Assembly: GCF_017922435.1 (NCBI RefSeq)
Contig: NZ_VDEZ01000003.1
Location: forward strand, 522,520 to 586,519
DNA from: Thalassospira sp. ER-Se-21-Dark
GTDB taxonomy: Bacteria > Pseudomonadota > Alphaproteobacteria > Rhodospirillales > Thalassospiraceae
Length of the DNA: 64,000 nucleotides
Direction of reading: 5' to 3'
The first letter of the stretch is position 1. Each line of letters opens with the position of its first letter. The notes beneath the pieces were generated by a model. The model did not search any database. It saw only the letters and a list, made by a program, of their open reading frames with translations, and was not told the DNA's origin. A program made the translations under genes and the position numbers. Below are positions 46,224-55,210 of the stretch, in pieces.

Positions 46224-48455
46224 CTACATAAAGCTGTAGGGGTCGATATCGACCTGCACGCGCACACTGCCCGGTGTTTTGACCTTTGACAACCAGTCAT
46301 GGATCAGCGCCTGCATCTTGACCGACTTGTCGGCCCGGATCATGAAGCGTCGACGATAACGCCCGCGCAGAAGCGACAAAGGTGCGGGTGCCGGGCCCAG
46401 CACCATCAGCCCATCACCGCGCGGCGCAACCCGACCGATGCGCCAGGCGGCCTCATCAACTTCGCTTTCCTTTTTGCCACTTATAATAAGGGCGGCCAGC
46501 CGACCGTGTGGTGGCATGCCATGGGTCATGCGCTGGGATAGCTCCACCTCGTTAAAGGCATCGCGATCACCGGCGGCAATTGCCTTGATCACGCGGTTGG
46601 CCGGATCGGCTGTTTGCAGCATCACCGTTCCCGGGCGATCGCCGCGGCCTGCACGGCCCGCCACCTGGGTTAGCAATTGATAGCTGCGCTCGGCCGCGCG
46701 TAAATCGCCGCCAGCCAAACCCAGATCGGCATCAACCACCCCGACCAGCGTCAGCATCGGGAAGTGATAGCCCTTGGCCAAAATCTGGGTGCCGATCAAA
46801 AGATCAACCTCGTGATTATGCACGCGATTAATCAGCTGTGCCGCGGCCTTCGGACCCATGATGTTATCGGATGTCGCGACCTCGACCCGGATATCGGGAA
46901 AAGTCTCAACCGCCTCTTCATACAGGCGTTCCACCCCCGGACCACAGGGGGCCAGCTTGCCCTCCGCGCCACAGGACGGGCAGGCATCCGGGGCCTTGGC
47001 CTGATAACCGCAATGATGGCATTGCAATTTGCCCCATGCGCGATGTTCGACCAGCCAGGCGGTGCAGTTCGGGCACTGGAACCGATGACCACAGGCCCGA
47101 CAGAGCGTAAGCGGTGCATAACCGCGGCGGTTCAGGAACAGCATTGCCTGTTCGCCATTGGCAAAGGTTTCTGCCAGACGTTTTTTAAGCGTCGGCGTGA
47201 TCCAGCGATTGCGTTGGGGCTTGTCCTGACGGATATCGATGATCTCGACACTCGGCAGTACCGCCACACCATGACGACTGCCAAGTTGCACATGCTGATA
47301 GCGCCCGGCTTCAACATTGGCCAGGGTTTCAAGCGATGGGGTCGCGGATGCCAGAACAATAGGAATGTTGCCGAGATGCGCCCGTGTTACCGCCATGTCG
47401 CGGGCATGATACATCACGCCGTCTTCCTGCTTGAAGGCGTGTTCATGTTCCTCGTCAACCACGATCAGACCCAGATCATGATAGGGCAGGAAAAGGGCGG
47501 ATCGCGCCCCGACAACAAGCTTGGCCGATCCATCGGCCACTGCCCGCCAGGTATCGCGCCGGCGAGCCTGCCCGACTTCGGAATGCCAAAGCGCAGGCTC
47601 AACACCGAACCGGTCACGGAAGCGCTGCAACCACTGAGCGGAAAGCGCAATTTCCGGCAAAAGGACAACAACCTGTTTTCCCTGTGCCAGTGCGGCACGG
47701 ACCGGCTCAAAATAAACTTCTGTCTTGCCCGACCCGGTCACACCATCCAGAAGCGTGCAGGAAAAGCCACCATCATCAAGGCGTGCGCAGAGCGCGTCTG
47801 CGGCCTCGTTCTGTTCGACTGACAAATCCGGTCGCAGAATATCAAGATCGGGGGCTTCAAACGGCGATGGCGGGGTGACCATCAGGCGCTGCACAGCGCC
47901 AGCGTCGACCAGTCCCTTGATCACACCCGCCCCGGCACCGGTTTCGCGCAGGATATCGCCCTGCTCCATCGGCGGATGATCGGCCAGAAATGCCAGAACG
48001 CGTTTGCGCGGCGGCGTCATGCGCAAAGATGCCGCGTCAAATTCCGGGTTCAGGGTAAAGCGAAAAATCGGCTTGGGGGCCTCAAGCGCGTCAGGCACGC
48101 TCATGGCCATGCGCAACACAGCCCCTTGCGGCGCCATGGTATAGGCCGATACCCAATCAATGAATTTGCGGGTGACATCGGCCATTGGCGGAGTTGGCAG
48201 AACACCGAAAATTTCGCGCAGCTTGCCAGGATCAACATCGCCCTTGGCATCGCCCCAGACGACACCGCGCTGGGTTTGACGGCCGAGGGGAATTTCAACA
48301 AAATCGCCGGGTGCAACAGAAACGCCTTCGGGCACCAGATAGTCATAAGGACCTGCCAAAGGCAGCGGCGGCAGGACGCTCACGGTCTGGGCGGTTACCT
48401 CAAAGGCCGGATCATTCGCAAACAAATTTCCAGAGGTGGCCTTTGCGGCACGCAT
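46224..48455 (-). CDS. priA: Primosomal protein N' (PriA helicase)
   Basis: 743 residues. An N-terminal 3'-OH DNA-binding domain (LPLAGPYDYLVPEG) is followed by the SF2 helicase with Walker A GVTGSGKTE and the DEEH box VVDEEHEHAFKQEDG. The zinc-binding cysteine cluster is CRACGHRFQCPNC and CHHCGYQ, then CPSCG. It restarts stalled forks. The neighbourhood xerC-DUF484-transaldolase-priA-atpHAGDC is a familiar alphaproteobacterial arrangement, here with two extra genes before atpH. Confidence 0.96.
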   Translation of the reverse strand: MRAAKATSGNLFANDPAFEVTAQTVSVLPPLPLAGPYDYLVPEGVSVAPGDFVEIPLGRQTQRGVVWGDAKGDVDPGKLREIFGVLPTPPMADVTRKFIDWVSAYTMAPQGAVLRMAMSVPDALEAPKPIFRFTLNPEFDAASLRMTPPRKRVLAFLADHPPMEQGDILRETGAGAGVIKGLVDAGAVQRLMVTPPSPFEAPDLDILRPDLSVEQNEAADALCARLDDGGFSCTLLDGVTGSGKTEVYFEPVRAALAQGKQVVVLLPEIALSAQWLQRFRDRFGVEPALWHSEVGQARRRDTWRAVADGSAKLVVGARSALFLPYHDLGLIVVDEEHEHAFKQEDGVMYHARDMAVTRAHLGNIPIVLASATPSLETLANVEAGRYQHVQLGSRHGVAVLPSVEIIDIRQDKPQRNRWITPTLKKRLAETFANGEQAMLFLNRRGYAPLTLCRACGHRFQCPNCTAWLVEHRAWGKLQCHHCGYQAKAPDACPSCGAEGKLAPCGPGVERLYEEAVETFPDIRVEVATSDNIMGPKAAAQLINRVHNHEVDLLIGTQILAKGYHFPMLTLVGVVDADLGLAGGDLRAAERSYQLLTQVAGRAGRGDRPGTVMLQTADPANRVIKAIAAGDRDAFNEVELSQRMTHGMPPHGRLAALIISGKKESEVDEAAWRIGRVAPRGDGLMVLGPAPAPLSLLRGRYRRRFMIRADKSVKMQALIHDWLSKVKTPGSVRVQVDIDPYSFM

Positions 48456-48626
48456 ATATTATAAACCCCGTGAGGTTGCCCATCCGACCGGTGCCGTTTC
48501 AGGAACGCCAGACATTGGGCAAAGAAACAAACGGTCCCACAGCAAGGATCTGGTTCCGTCGTCAGATGATCCAGAACCTAGCAGCTAACCGCATCATTGA
48601 ACAACAGGTCCTAAACAGGAATTCCA

Positions 48627-49283
48627 ATGAAGTTTTTCATCGATACCGCTGACATCGACGCAATCCGCGAACTGGCCATGTCCGGCCTCGTGGACGGTGT
48701 CACCACAAACCCCTCGCTGGTAGCAAAGTCTGGCCGACCGTTTCTCGAACTGATCAAGGAAATTTGTGAAGTTGTTGACGGTCCGGTCAGCGCAGAAGTT
48801 GCTGCGACCGATTACGAAACCATGGTTGCCGAAGGCCGCAAGCTTGCCAAAATCGCCGACAATGTCGTCGTCAAGCTGCCGCTGACTGCTGATGGCCTCA
48901 AGGCTTGCCGTACCTTCACCGACGAAGGCATTCAGACCAACGTAACGCTGTGCTTCTCGGTTGGTCAGGCCATTCTGGCTGCCAAAGCAGGCGCGACCTA
49001 TGTTTCGCCGTTCGTTGGCCGTCTGGATGACATTTCCTCGGATGGTATGCAGCTTATTGCTGACATCGTTGATGTTTATGGCAACTACCCGAACTGGACC
49101 ACCGAAGTCCTCGTGGCATCGGCACGTGGCCCGCAGCATGTTGTCGACTCGGCCCGTCTCGGTGCTGACGTTGTCACCATCCCGCCGCAGGTTCTTGGTC
49201 AGTTGACCAAACACCCGCTGACCGACAAAGGCCTCGAAGCCTTCCTCGCCGATTGGGAAAAAACCGGCCAGTCGATCCTGTAA
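48627..49283 (+). CDS. fsa: Transaldolase / fructose-6-phosphate aldolase (small TalC/Fsa type)
   Basis: 218 residues, the short family. It has [15 protein letters not shown] at the start, [13 protein letters not shown], and the Schiff-base lysine in [11 protein letters not shown] (residue ~91). Fsa and TalC share these; context does not separate fructose-6-phosphate aldolase from transaldolase. AGGAA ribosome site. Divergent from priA. Confidence 0.93.
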   Translation: MKFFIDTADIDAIRELAMSGLVDGVTTNPSLVAKSGRPFLELIKEICEVVDGPVSAEVAATDYETMVAEGRKLAKIADNVVVKLPLTADGLKACRTFTDEGIQTNVTLCFSVGQAILAAKAGATYVSPFVGRLDDISSDGMQLIADIVDVYGNYPNWTTEVLVASARGPQHVVDSARLGADVVTIPPQVLGQLTKHPLTDKGLEAFLADWEKTGQSIL

Positions 49284-49309
49284 TTTTGGATCGCTGATCG
49301 CGACAGACA

Positions 49310-49579
49310 TTTAGGGGCCAAACTGGTTCACATGACCGCCCCGGCAACTGATATGAGAGAAAAAGCAAGGAAAAGCCCGCAGATCGGGGAGATCCCCGAT
49401 CAAGGGATTTGACGCAGAGGCTTTCTCTCATAGCAGTTGTCCTTCGGATCACCCGGATATGCACGGGCTATTTTTGTCGCAAAACCTTGAAAGATATAGA
49501 TCTTCCGGCGATTTTGCTCCGCATATCCGCACATATCCGGGTGACCGGGACGATTATGTGAATCAGTTTGGCCCCTAAA
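49310..49579 (+). other. 270-base multi-stem element (candidate structured RNA or MITE)
   Basis: Outer arms 49310-49333 and 49556-49579 are a 24-base inverted repeat with one G-T wobble. The pairing continues inward to 49344/49545 with only two C-A mismatches: 31 Watson-Crick and 2 wobble pairs in 35. Inside are stem P2, 49345-49362 with 49422-49439 (18 pairs, one mismatch), capped by a perfect GATCGGGG/CCCCGATC hairpin (382-389 with 394-401, counted from 49000). Stem P3 is 49449-49461 with 49532-49544 (13 perfect pairs), containing AAGAT/ATCTT (49491-49504). No plausible ORF. Not a class I recognise. Confidence 0.7.
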
Positions 49580-49603
49580 AAACCCGCATCGCGCGTGGTT
49601 TTT
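49578..49603 (+). terminator. Terminator-like hairpin at the end of the 270-base element
   Basis: AAAAACC (49578-49584) pairs with GGTTTTT (49597-49603), with an inner CGC/GCG. The A tract overlaps the right end of the element, so a plus-strand transcript of it could end here. Confidence 0.5.
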
Positions 49604-49614
49604 AACATGCATTT

Positions 49615-49650
49615 AACCCGGCAGCCCGCATTGTGGCAGCCGGGTTTTTT
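49615..49650 (+). terminator. Rho-independent terminator before the DUF484 gene
   Basis: AACCCGGC (49615-49622) pairs with GCCGGGTT (49639-49646), followed by a T run to 49650. It ends the transaldolase and/or 270-base-element transcript, 27 bases before the DUF484 start. Confidence 0.85.
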
Positions 49651-49676
49651 GTTTCTCACTTTTCAAGCCGGAACCG

Positions 49677-50366
49677 ATGGAAAAGACAGCTTTGCGCGCC
49701 GACGATGTGGCGGACTACCTTGCCGAACATCCTGAATTCTTCACTACGCGCCCGGACTTGCTTGAAAGTCTTGATTTGCCGATGCGCGAACTGGGCAATG
49801 GCGTTGCCGACATGCAGCAATATGTCGTTGCGCGCCTGCGCGATGAACGTGAAAAGCTGCGCGGTGCCACCAGCGAACTGATCAATATTTCCAAATCCAA
49901 CCTCGAAACCCAAAGCCGCATTCACCGTGCGGTTCTGGCATTACTCAACGCGCGCGGGTTTGAAACCTTTGTCGAGGCACTTCAGGACCTTGTGCCAGAG
50001 CTTCTTGATCTTGATGCGATTGCGCTGTGCTTTGAAGAATGCAAAGAGGCCCCGGTCCCAAGCTGTGATGGCCGGGTGCGTCGCCTTGTTGTCGGCGCAG
50101 TTGATCAGGTTCTGGGCGACGAGCACGATGTCTGGCTGTTGCCCGATGATGCCGGTGACGAGGCGATCTTTGGCCCGAAGGCATCTGACATCCGGTCTGC
50201 GGCGATTGTGCGCCTGGCACCATTTTATGGCGATCCGGTCGGGCTTGTTGCCTTTGGCGTCAAGGAGCCGGATTATTTCAGCCCGGCACAGGCCAATGAT
50301 CTGATCATGTTCCTGGCATCCGTTATCGAATTTGGTGTGCGTAGATGGCTGACCCAAACGGTCTGA
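49677..50366 (+). CDS. DUF484 family protein (GAF-like)
   Basis: 229 residues. The N-terminal family motif VADYLAEHPEFFTTRPDLLE is at ~residues 11-30, followed by a coiled region and a GAF-like C-terminal domain ending in FLASVIEFGVRRWL. Function unknown; DUF484 is commonly encoded directly before xerC, as here, where it overlaps xerC by 22 bases. Confidence 0.92.
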   Translation: MEKTALRADDVADYLAEHPEFFTTRPDLLESLDLPMRELGNGVADMQQYVVARLRDEREKLRGATSELINISKSNLETQSRIHRAVLALLNARGFETFVEALQDLVPELLDLDAIALCFEECKEAPVPSCDGRVRRLVVGAVDQVLGDEHDVWLLPDDAGDEAIFGPKASDIRSAAIVRLAPFYGDPVGLVAFGVKEPDYFSPAQANDLIMFLASVIEFGVRRWLTQTV

Positions 50367-51295
50367 CCGCGATCACCCTGCCACAGGATGTGCGCGACGC
50401 CATCGCAGACTGGCGTGGCTGGCTTGCCAATGAGCGTCGCGCGTCCTACCACACGACAGAAAACTATCTAGGCGATCTTTATGCCTTTCTGGGCTTTATC
50501 AAGGATCATCTCGGCGAAACTCCGACGCTTAAGGATCTTTTGCGCCTGAATCCGCGCGATTTTCGAAGCTGGCTGGCACGCCGCAGCATGGATGGCATGG
50601 CCAAGACGTCGACCGCACGTGGGTTATCAAGCTTGCGCAATTTCTACCGGTTCCTTGAACGATCCGGGCGCGGTCAAAACGCCGCGGTGCAGTCAATCCG
50701 CAATCCCCGCCTGCCGCAATCAACGCCCAAACCGCTGGCGCCAGATGACGCCATGGCAGTGCTCGAAAATGCCGATGCCTGGCAGGATGAGCCGTGGCTT
50801 GGCAAACGTAACCTCGCGCTTTTCACCCTGCTTTACGGTTGCGGCCTGCGTATTTCCGAGGCGCTTGATCTGAATGCCAATCAACGTCCGACCGGGGATT
50901 CGATGGTGATCACCGGTAAAGGCAACAAACAACGCCTTGTCCCGGTTCTGCCCATCGTGCGCGAAGCGATCGAGGATTATGTCCGCACCTGCCCGTTTGC
51001 GCCCGATGGCGATGATCCATTGTTTCTGGGCGCACGCGGCAATCGGCTTGTGGCACAAGTCGCCCAGCGTGAAATGCGCAAGGTCCGCGAACTTTTGAAC
51101 CTGCCCGATACCGCCACCCCGCATGCGCTGCGCCATTCCTTTGCGACCCACCTTTTGGCCGGGGGGGGTGATTTGCGCACCATTCAGGATTTGCTCGGCC
51201 ACGCATCGCTTTCAACGACCCAGCGCTATACCGCGGTTGATACCGAACAATTGATGGCGGTCTATAACGGCACCCATCCGCGCGCCCGGCGCTAG
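50345..51295 (+). CDS. xerC: Tyrosine recombinase XerC
   Basis: 316 residues. An N-terminal SAM-like domain is followed by the catalytic domain with Arg in YGCGLRISEAL, H-x-x-R in HALRHSFATHLL, the His of LLGHASLSTTQ, and the nucleophile Tyr in RYTAVD. It resolves chromosome dimers at dif with XerD. The start lies inside the end of the DUF484 gene; translation is probably coupled. Confidence 0.95.
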   Translation: MADPNGLTAITLPQDVRDAIADWRGWLANERRASYHTTENYLGDLYAFLGFIKDHLGETPTLKDLLRLNPRDFRSWLARRSMDGMAKTSTARGLSSLRNFYRFLERSGRGQNAAVQSIRNPRLPQSTPKPLAPDDAMAVLENADAWQDEPWLGKRNLALFTLLYGCGLRISEALDLNANQRPTGDSMVITGKGNKQRLVPVLPIVREAIEDYVRTCPFAPDGDDPLFLGARGNRLVAQVAQREMRKVRELLNLPDTATPHALRHSFATHLLAGGGDLRTIQDLLGHASLSTTQRYTAVDTEQLMAVYNGTHPRARR

Positions 51296-51381
51296 CCCCC
51301 ACCGCCAAAACACGCATCGGAACCGTTTTGCGCGCTCAGGCGTTGGATGCCAAGACACAGCTCCGCGAGAGAGATCCAGTG

Positions 51382-51687
51382 ATGAAGCTATTTCGATCCC
51401 GCCGCTTTGACGCCAGCCCGCGCCATCGCCAGATTTACAGCGCCTATGAAATTGCCTATTCGGTCATCGACCTTCTGGCGGCTGTCCTGTTTATCGTCGG
51501 CAGTGTGTTGTTTCTTGATGATGCAACGGTCAAGGCCGGGACGTGGCTGTTTATCATCGGATCGGTGTTCTTTGCCGGTCGGCCTGCCGTGCGCCTTGCC
51601 CGTGAATTGCATCTGGCCGGACTAGGTGACGAGGGGCAACACGATAGGGCTGAGCCGGGTTCTGCCCGCAACCGCGCCGGGTCTTGA
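51382..51687 (+). CDS. YrhK-like domain membrane protein
   Basis: 101 residues from the ATG at 51382. Residues ~22-66 match the YrhK domain pattern: YEIAYSVIDLLAAVLFIVGS, then a second helix TWLFIIGSVFFAGRPAVRLA. Two membrane segments and a hydrophilic C-terminus. Function unknown. It follows xerC by 86 bases. Confidence 0.8.
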   Translation: MKLFRSRRFDASPRHRQIYSAYEIAYSVIDLLAAVLFIVGSVLFLDDATVKAGTWLFIIGSVFFAGRPAVRLARELHLAGLGDEGQHDRAEPGSARNRAGS

Positions 51688-51773
51688 AAATCTTTTCGCA
51701 AAATTTCGGTTCCTAGCGATCACCTTTCGCCATTAGACTGCGGGCAAACACCTGATATGCCCGGAGGAAAACC

Positions 51774-52379
51774 ATGATATTGCGTTCGAGTGGCCCGTCA
51801 CCGTTTGGCCGGAAAGTCAAAATCGTTGCCAAGATGCTTGGCATTTATGACCAGCTGACGGTTGAAGATTCCAACACCAACGACCCGGCAGATACCCTGC
51901 GCCAGCAAAACCCGCTGGGTAAAATTCCGATCCTGATCCTTGAGGACGGTCGCAAGATTTTTGATAGCCGTGTGATCTGCGAATATCTTGATGCGCAGGT
52001 CGATGGCACCAGCCTGCACCCCACCGAAAGCGACGCACGGTGGGATGCCCTTACCCTTCAGGCACTGGGCGATGGCATTGTCGATGCATCGATCCTGCAG
52101 GTCTATGAAAGCCGCATGCGTCCGGAAGAAAAACGCCATGGCGATTGGCTGTCCTATCAGGCGGACAAGGTCAAACGATCCCTTGATCATCTGAGTGCCA
52201 ATGCCCCGTCACTGGAAGGTGACCTGACGATTGGCCATGTCGCGATTGCCTGTGCGCTGGGTTATCTTGATCTGCGCTTTGAGGGCAAATGGCGCGAAAG
52301 CTATCCGACGCTGGTCACATGGCTTGAAACCTTTGACGCGCGCGTTCCGGCCTTTGAGGCCACCAAGTTTGTCGCCTGA
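51774..52379 (+). CDS. Glutathione S-transferase family protein
   Basis: 201 residues. The thioredoxin-like N-domain has LRSSGPSPFGRKVKIVAKML, with a Ser likely at the thiol-activating position, and the glutathione-site NPLGKIPIL and DSRVICEYLD. The C-domain is helical. It is a YibF-like GST by size. Strong ribosome site GGAGG. Stand-alone. Confidence 0.9.
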   Translation: MILRSSGPSPFGRKVKIVAKMLGIYDQLTVEDSNTNDPADTLRQQNPLGKIPILILEDGRKIFDSRVICEYLDAQVDGTSLHPTESDARWDALTLQALGDGIVDASILQVYESRMRPEEKRHGDWLSYQADKVKRSLDHLSANAPSLEGDLTIGHVAIACALGYLDLRFEGKWRESYPTLVTWLETFDARVPAFEATKFVA

Positions 52380-52478
52380 GACTGATGCCCTTTGGCTCAA
52401 TGCTGCTTGCACCAAAGGGCAAAGCTTTTAAATCAAGTGCTTAGCCACTTAGAAAAACAAACCGGAGCCTTTTGCACA

Positions 52479-52970
52479 ATGTCCCGTCTGAACAGCGTTA
52501 TCCGCCGCCTTCAAGCCCAACGCGATTGCCTGAATGCGGCAGCAGAAATGATCAAGGATCAGGACGGCATCGTGCTTGAAGTCGGGCTTGGCAACGGGCG
52601 TACGTTTGATCACCTGCGCGAAATCATGCCAGACCGCGAGATTTTCGTCTTTGACCGGCAAATCGCCGCCCACCCGAAATGCATCCCCGATGATGACCAT
52701 TTGTTCCTTGGCGATATCTTTGAAACCCTGCCCAAGGCGGTTGAACGTTTCAAAGGCAAGGTTGCACTGGTTCATTCCGATGTCGGCACCGGGGACGAGG
52801 CCCTGAATGCCAAGATCGCGTCCTTTATCGGATCGACCCTGCCCCCGGCATTGATCAAGGGTGCAATCGTGGCATCGGACCAGAAAATCGATGTGCCGGG
52901 CACGATTGCCGAACCACTGCCCGAAGGCGTTCCAAAAGATCGCTATTTCTTCCGTCGTTATCAGGGCTAA
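52479..52970 (+). CDS. Small class I SAM-dependent methyltransferase (Methyltransf_17-like)
   Basis: 163 residues from the ATG at 52479; the open frame begins 29 codons earlier without a convincing start. Motif I is VLEVGLGNGRTFDHL (residues ~28-42), followed by an acidic FDRQ after beta-2 and ALVHSDVGTGDEALN. The sequence pattern resembles the short Pfam Methyltransf_17 group of unknown substrate. It precedes the glutamine-synthetase-type gene by 68 bases. Confidence 0.8.
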   Translation: MSRLNSVIRRLQAQRDCLNAAAEMIKDQDGIVLEVGLGNGRTFDHLREIMPDREIFVFDRQIAAHPKCIPDDDHLFLGDIFETLPKAVERFKGKVALVHSDVGTGDEALNAKIASFIGSTLPPALIKGAIVASDQKIDVPGTIAEPLPEGVPKDRYFFRRYQG

Positions 52971-53038
52971 TATCGCGCCCAGTTTTGGAATTGGTTCTGC
53001 ACCCGCAGGGCCCTGTCAGCATCTTAGGAAATCGTGCC

Positions 53039-54427
53039 GTGGCCACCGCAAACGCCCCATCGCCCAGTGGAAGTCAATTGTCCGAAGCACAGGACTTTCT
53101 GGCCAAATATCCCGATGTCGAGGCCATCGACATCATCCTGACCGACTTTCACGGCATTGGCCGGGGCAAGACGATCCGCCGTCACGAACTTGAAGGCATC
53201 TATAAATCCGGTCGCGGCTTGCCGAGCTCCCTGTTCGGGCAGGATGTCAGTGGCGAAGATGTTGATGATTGCGGCCTTGTCCAGACTGGCGGCGGTGGTG
53301 ATTGCCGATGCTGGCCGGTGCCGGGCACGCTTGGCTATTTGCCCCATACCGGCCGCGGGCAACTTTTGATTGCCATGCATGAAGAAGACGGCGCGCCGCA
53401 TGACGTTGATCCGCGCAATGTTTTCGGCGCACAGGTCAAACGGGCTGAAAATCTTGGCTTCTATCCGATGGGTGCGTTCGAGCTTGAATTTTATCTGGTT
53501 GATCAGACGCCGGATGCGCAAGGGCTTTATCACCCGGCCTCCTATGCGATCACCAAGCGGCGCAGCAAATTGCGCAACACCATGTCGGTCGATGAAATTG
53601 ACGAGATGTCACCGCTTTTTGATGCGGTCTATGAGGGTGCCAAGCATCTTGATCTGACGCTGGAAACGCTGATTTCGGAATATGGTCCGGGCCAGTATGA
53701 AATGACCATCCGCTATCGCGATCTGATGCGCGCGGCCGATGACGTCATCATCGCAAAACGCTTGATCCGCACCGTGGCGCGGCGTTTTGGCAAGGAAGCA
53801 GTGTTTATGCCCAAGCCATTCGGCAACGAAGCCGGATCGGGCATGCATTTGCACCTGTCGCTTGCAGGCCAAGATGGCAATAACCTGTTTGCCGACCAGG
53901 CGGATGGATCGTTAAGCCCCTTGATGCTTAACGCGATTGGCGGCATTCGCGGCACGATTGGCGAAACCATGCTGCTCCTCGCCCCATTCATGAATTCCTG
54001 GCGTCGCTTTGCATCGGCGATGTATTCACCGGCATCTGATGACTGGGGTGTTGAAAACCGCACGGTTGCACTCCGCGTACCCGGCACACCGGGCAAAACC
54101 CGCCATTTCGAACACCGCATTGCCGGCGTTGATGCCAACCCCTATCTGGTGGCCGCCGTGACCTTGGGGGCAGCCCTTGACGGGATTGAAGGCAAAATCG
54201 ATCCGGGCAAACCTTGCGAAGATGAAATCGGCGAGGCAAAGGCACCAAACGACCTGCCGCGTCATTGGCTAGACGCCATTGACCAGTTTGCCGCGTCCGA
54301 GTTCAACAAACGTACGCTTGGCGAACGCTTCCACACCGCATTCACCAAAATCAAACAGGCAGAATACGAACAGATGGCGCTGAAGGTGTCAGCGGCAGAG
54401 TGGGAGTATTACGGGTTTTCCGTCTGA
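53039..54427 (+). CDS. Glutamine synthetase family protein (gamma-glutamylpolyamine synthetase-like)
   Basis: 462 residues from the GTG at 53039, which has AGGAA upstream; a TTG at 52985 gives a longer, less likely form. The GS catalytic core is present: FELEFYLVD, the H-rich GSGMHLHLSL, the ATP-site NRTVALRVPG, and FEHRIAGVDANPYLVAA. The sequence resembles PuuA-type ligases that glutamylate putrescine or other amines more than nitrogen-assimilation GlnA, and it lacks the C-terminal adenylylation tyrosine motif. The substrate is an inference. Confidence 0.88.
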   Translation: MATANAPSPSGSQLSEAQDFLAKYPDVEAIDIILTDFHGIGRGKTIRRHELEGIYKSGRGLPSSLFGQDVSGEDVDDCGLVQTGGGGDCRCWPVPGTLGYLPHTGRGQLLIAMHEEDGAPHDVDPRNVFGAQVKRAENLGFYPMGAFELEFYLVDQTPDAQGLYHPASYAITKRRSKLRNTMSVDEIDEMSPLFDAVYEGAKHLDLTLETLISEYGPGQYEMTIRYRDLMRAADDVIIAKRLIRTVARRFGKEAVFMPKPFGNEAGSGMHLHLSLAGQDGNNLFADQADGSLSPLMLNAIGGIRGTIGETMLLLAPFMNSWRRFASAMYSPASDDWGVENRTVALRVPGTPGKTRHFEHRIAGVDANPYLVAAVTLGAALDGIEGKIDPGKPCEDEIGEAKAPNDLPRHWLDAIDQFAASEFNKRTLGERFHTAFTKIKQAEYEQMALKVSAAEWEYYGFSV

Positions 54428-54458
54428 TCCCCTATCTGCGGGGGCGGTGCGACAGCGA

Positions 54459-54683
54459 TCAGTAACTGAGGTCCAAACCAAGGAAGTTACTGAGTGCCAG
54501 GGTAATGCCCCCGACGACCAGAAGTGCGAGAACGAAGACGCCGGTGATCTTGGCGCTGGCGCGCAGGACTGCCTGTCTTCCGTACTTTTGACCTTGGTCG
54601 TAATGCCACTTGATGGCAAAGAACATCGCGGTCAGCAGTGCGACAACCTTGAACGTACCAAAGGTGATCGGAACCCAATCCAT
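54459..54683 (-). CDS. Small two-helix membrane protein, hypothetical
   Basis: 74 residues with two hydrophobic segments (residues ~7-25 and ~47-68) around a basic loop (KWHYDQGQKYGRQAVLRASAK). I do not recognise the family. Convergent with the glutamine-synthetase-type gene. Confidence 0.7.
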   Translation of the reverse strand: MDWVPITFGTFKVVALLTAMFFAIKWHYDQGQKYGRQAVLRASAKITGVFVLALLVVGGITLALSNFLGLDLSY

Positions 54684-54883
54684 AACAAAGACTTTCGTTT
54701 GCAGCAGTTATGGATGTTATGGGCGCATCTGGGGCCAAGGCAAACTTCCCATTCTGCAACCCTGTCATGAAACAGAAGGTCGCGCCGGGAAAATCGGCTA
54801 CTGAACGGGAATATCTGGGATTTCCAGATGAAAGTGCCGTCTGGTCAGATTGCTCTGACCAGGACTATCGGCAGCGTGCGGCG

Positions 54884-55210
54884 CTAGGAAGCGCGCTTGG
54901 CACGGGTGGTTGATTTGCGCGCAGAGAAGGCCACTTGCGGGCGGGCATCCATAGTTTTCTGATCGCGGAGATAAGCGACTTCAAGATCGCGGGGCTCAAC
55001 ACTGAGAACCCGTGAAGTATCCGGGCGGTCAGAATTCGTATTAAGGTGAATCTGCGTCGAAACCCACTGCCATGTCGGGTATGTCAGCTTTTCATCCTGG
55101 GTTTCTTCGGTAATCACCTTGTAAGATCCGGCCGGAAGGACTTCTGCAAGGCCACGCATGCTGAACGGACGTGTGAAATTCAGAATTCTCGAAGTGGTAC
55201 GATTGGTCAA
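54884..55210 (-). CDS. Hypothetical protein starting at TTG
   Basis: 108 residues if started at the TTG at 55210, which has AAGGAG 6 bases upstream; an ATG at 55264 adds 18 residues and lacks a ribosome site. Around residues 8-30 the sequence RILNFTRPFSMRGLAEVLPAG reads like an alphaproteobacterial family of small proteins with a TVTF-x-RPF-x-L-x-G pattern, function unknown. The basic C-terminus (ARKSTTRAKRAS) may bind nucleic acid. Confidence 0.7.
   Translation of the reverse strand: MTNRTTSRILNFTRPFSMRGLAEVLPAGSYKVITEETQDEKLTYPTWQWVSTQIHLNTNSDRPDTSRVLSVEPRDLEVAYLRDQKTMDARPQVAFSARKSTTRAKRAS

Noticed and set aside
49310..49579. CRISPR array or IS element with transposase
   Set aside because: Repeats are nested inverted pairs rather than regularly spaced direct repeats, and there is no room for a transposase gene.
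49400..49612. 70-codon minus-strand frame inside the 270-base element
   Set aside because: Sequence is dominated by the inverted repeats; no ribosome site; composition is Cys/Arg/His-rich as expected for palindromic non-coding DNA.
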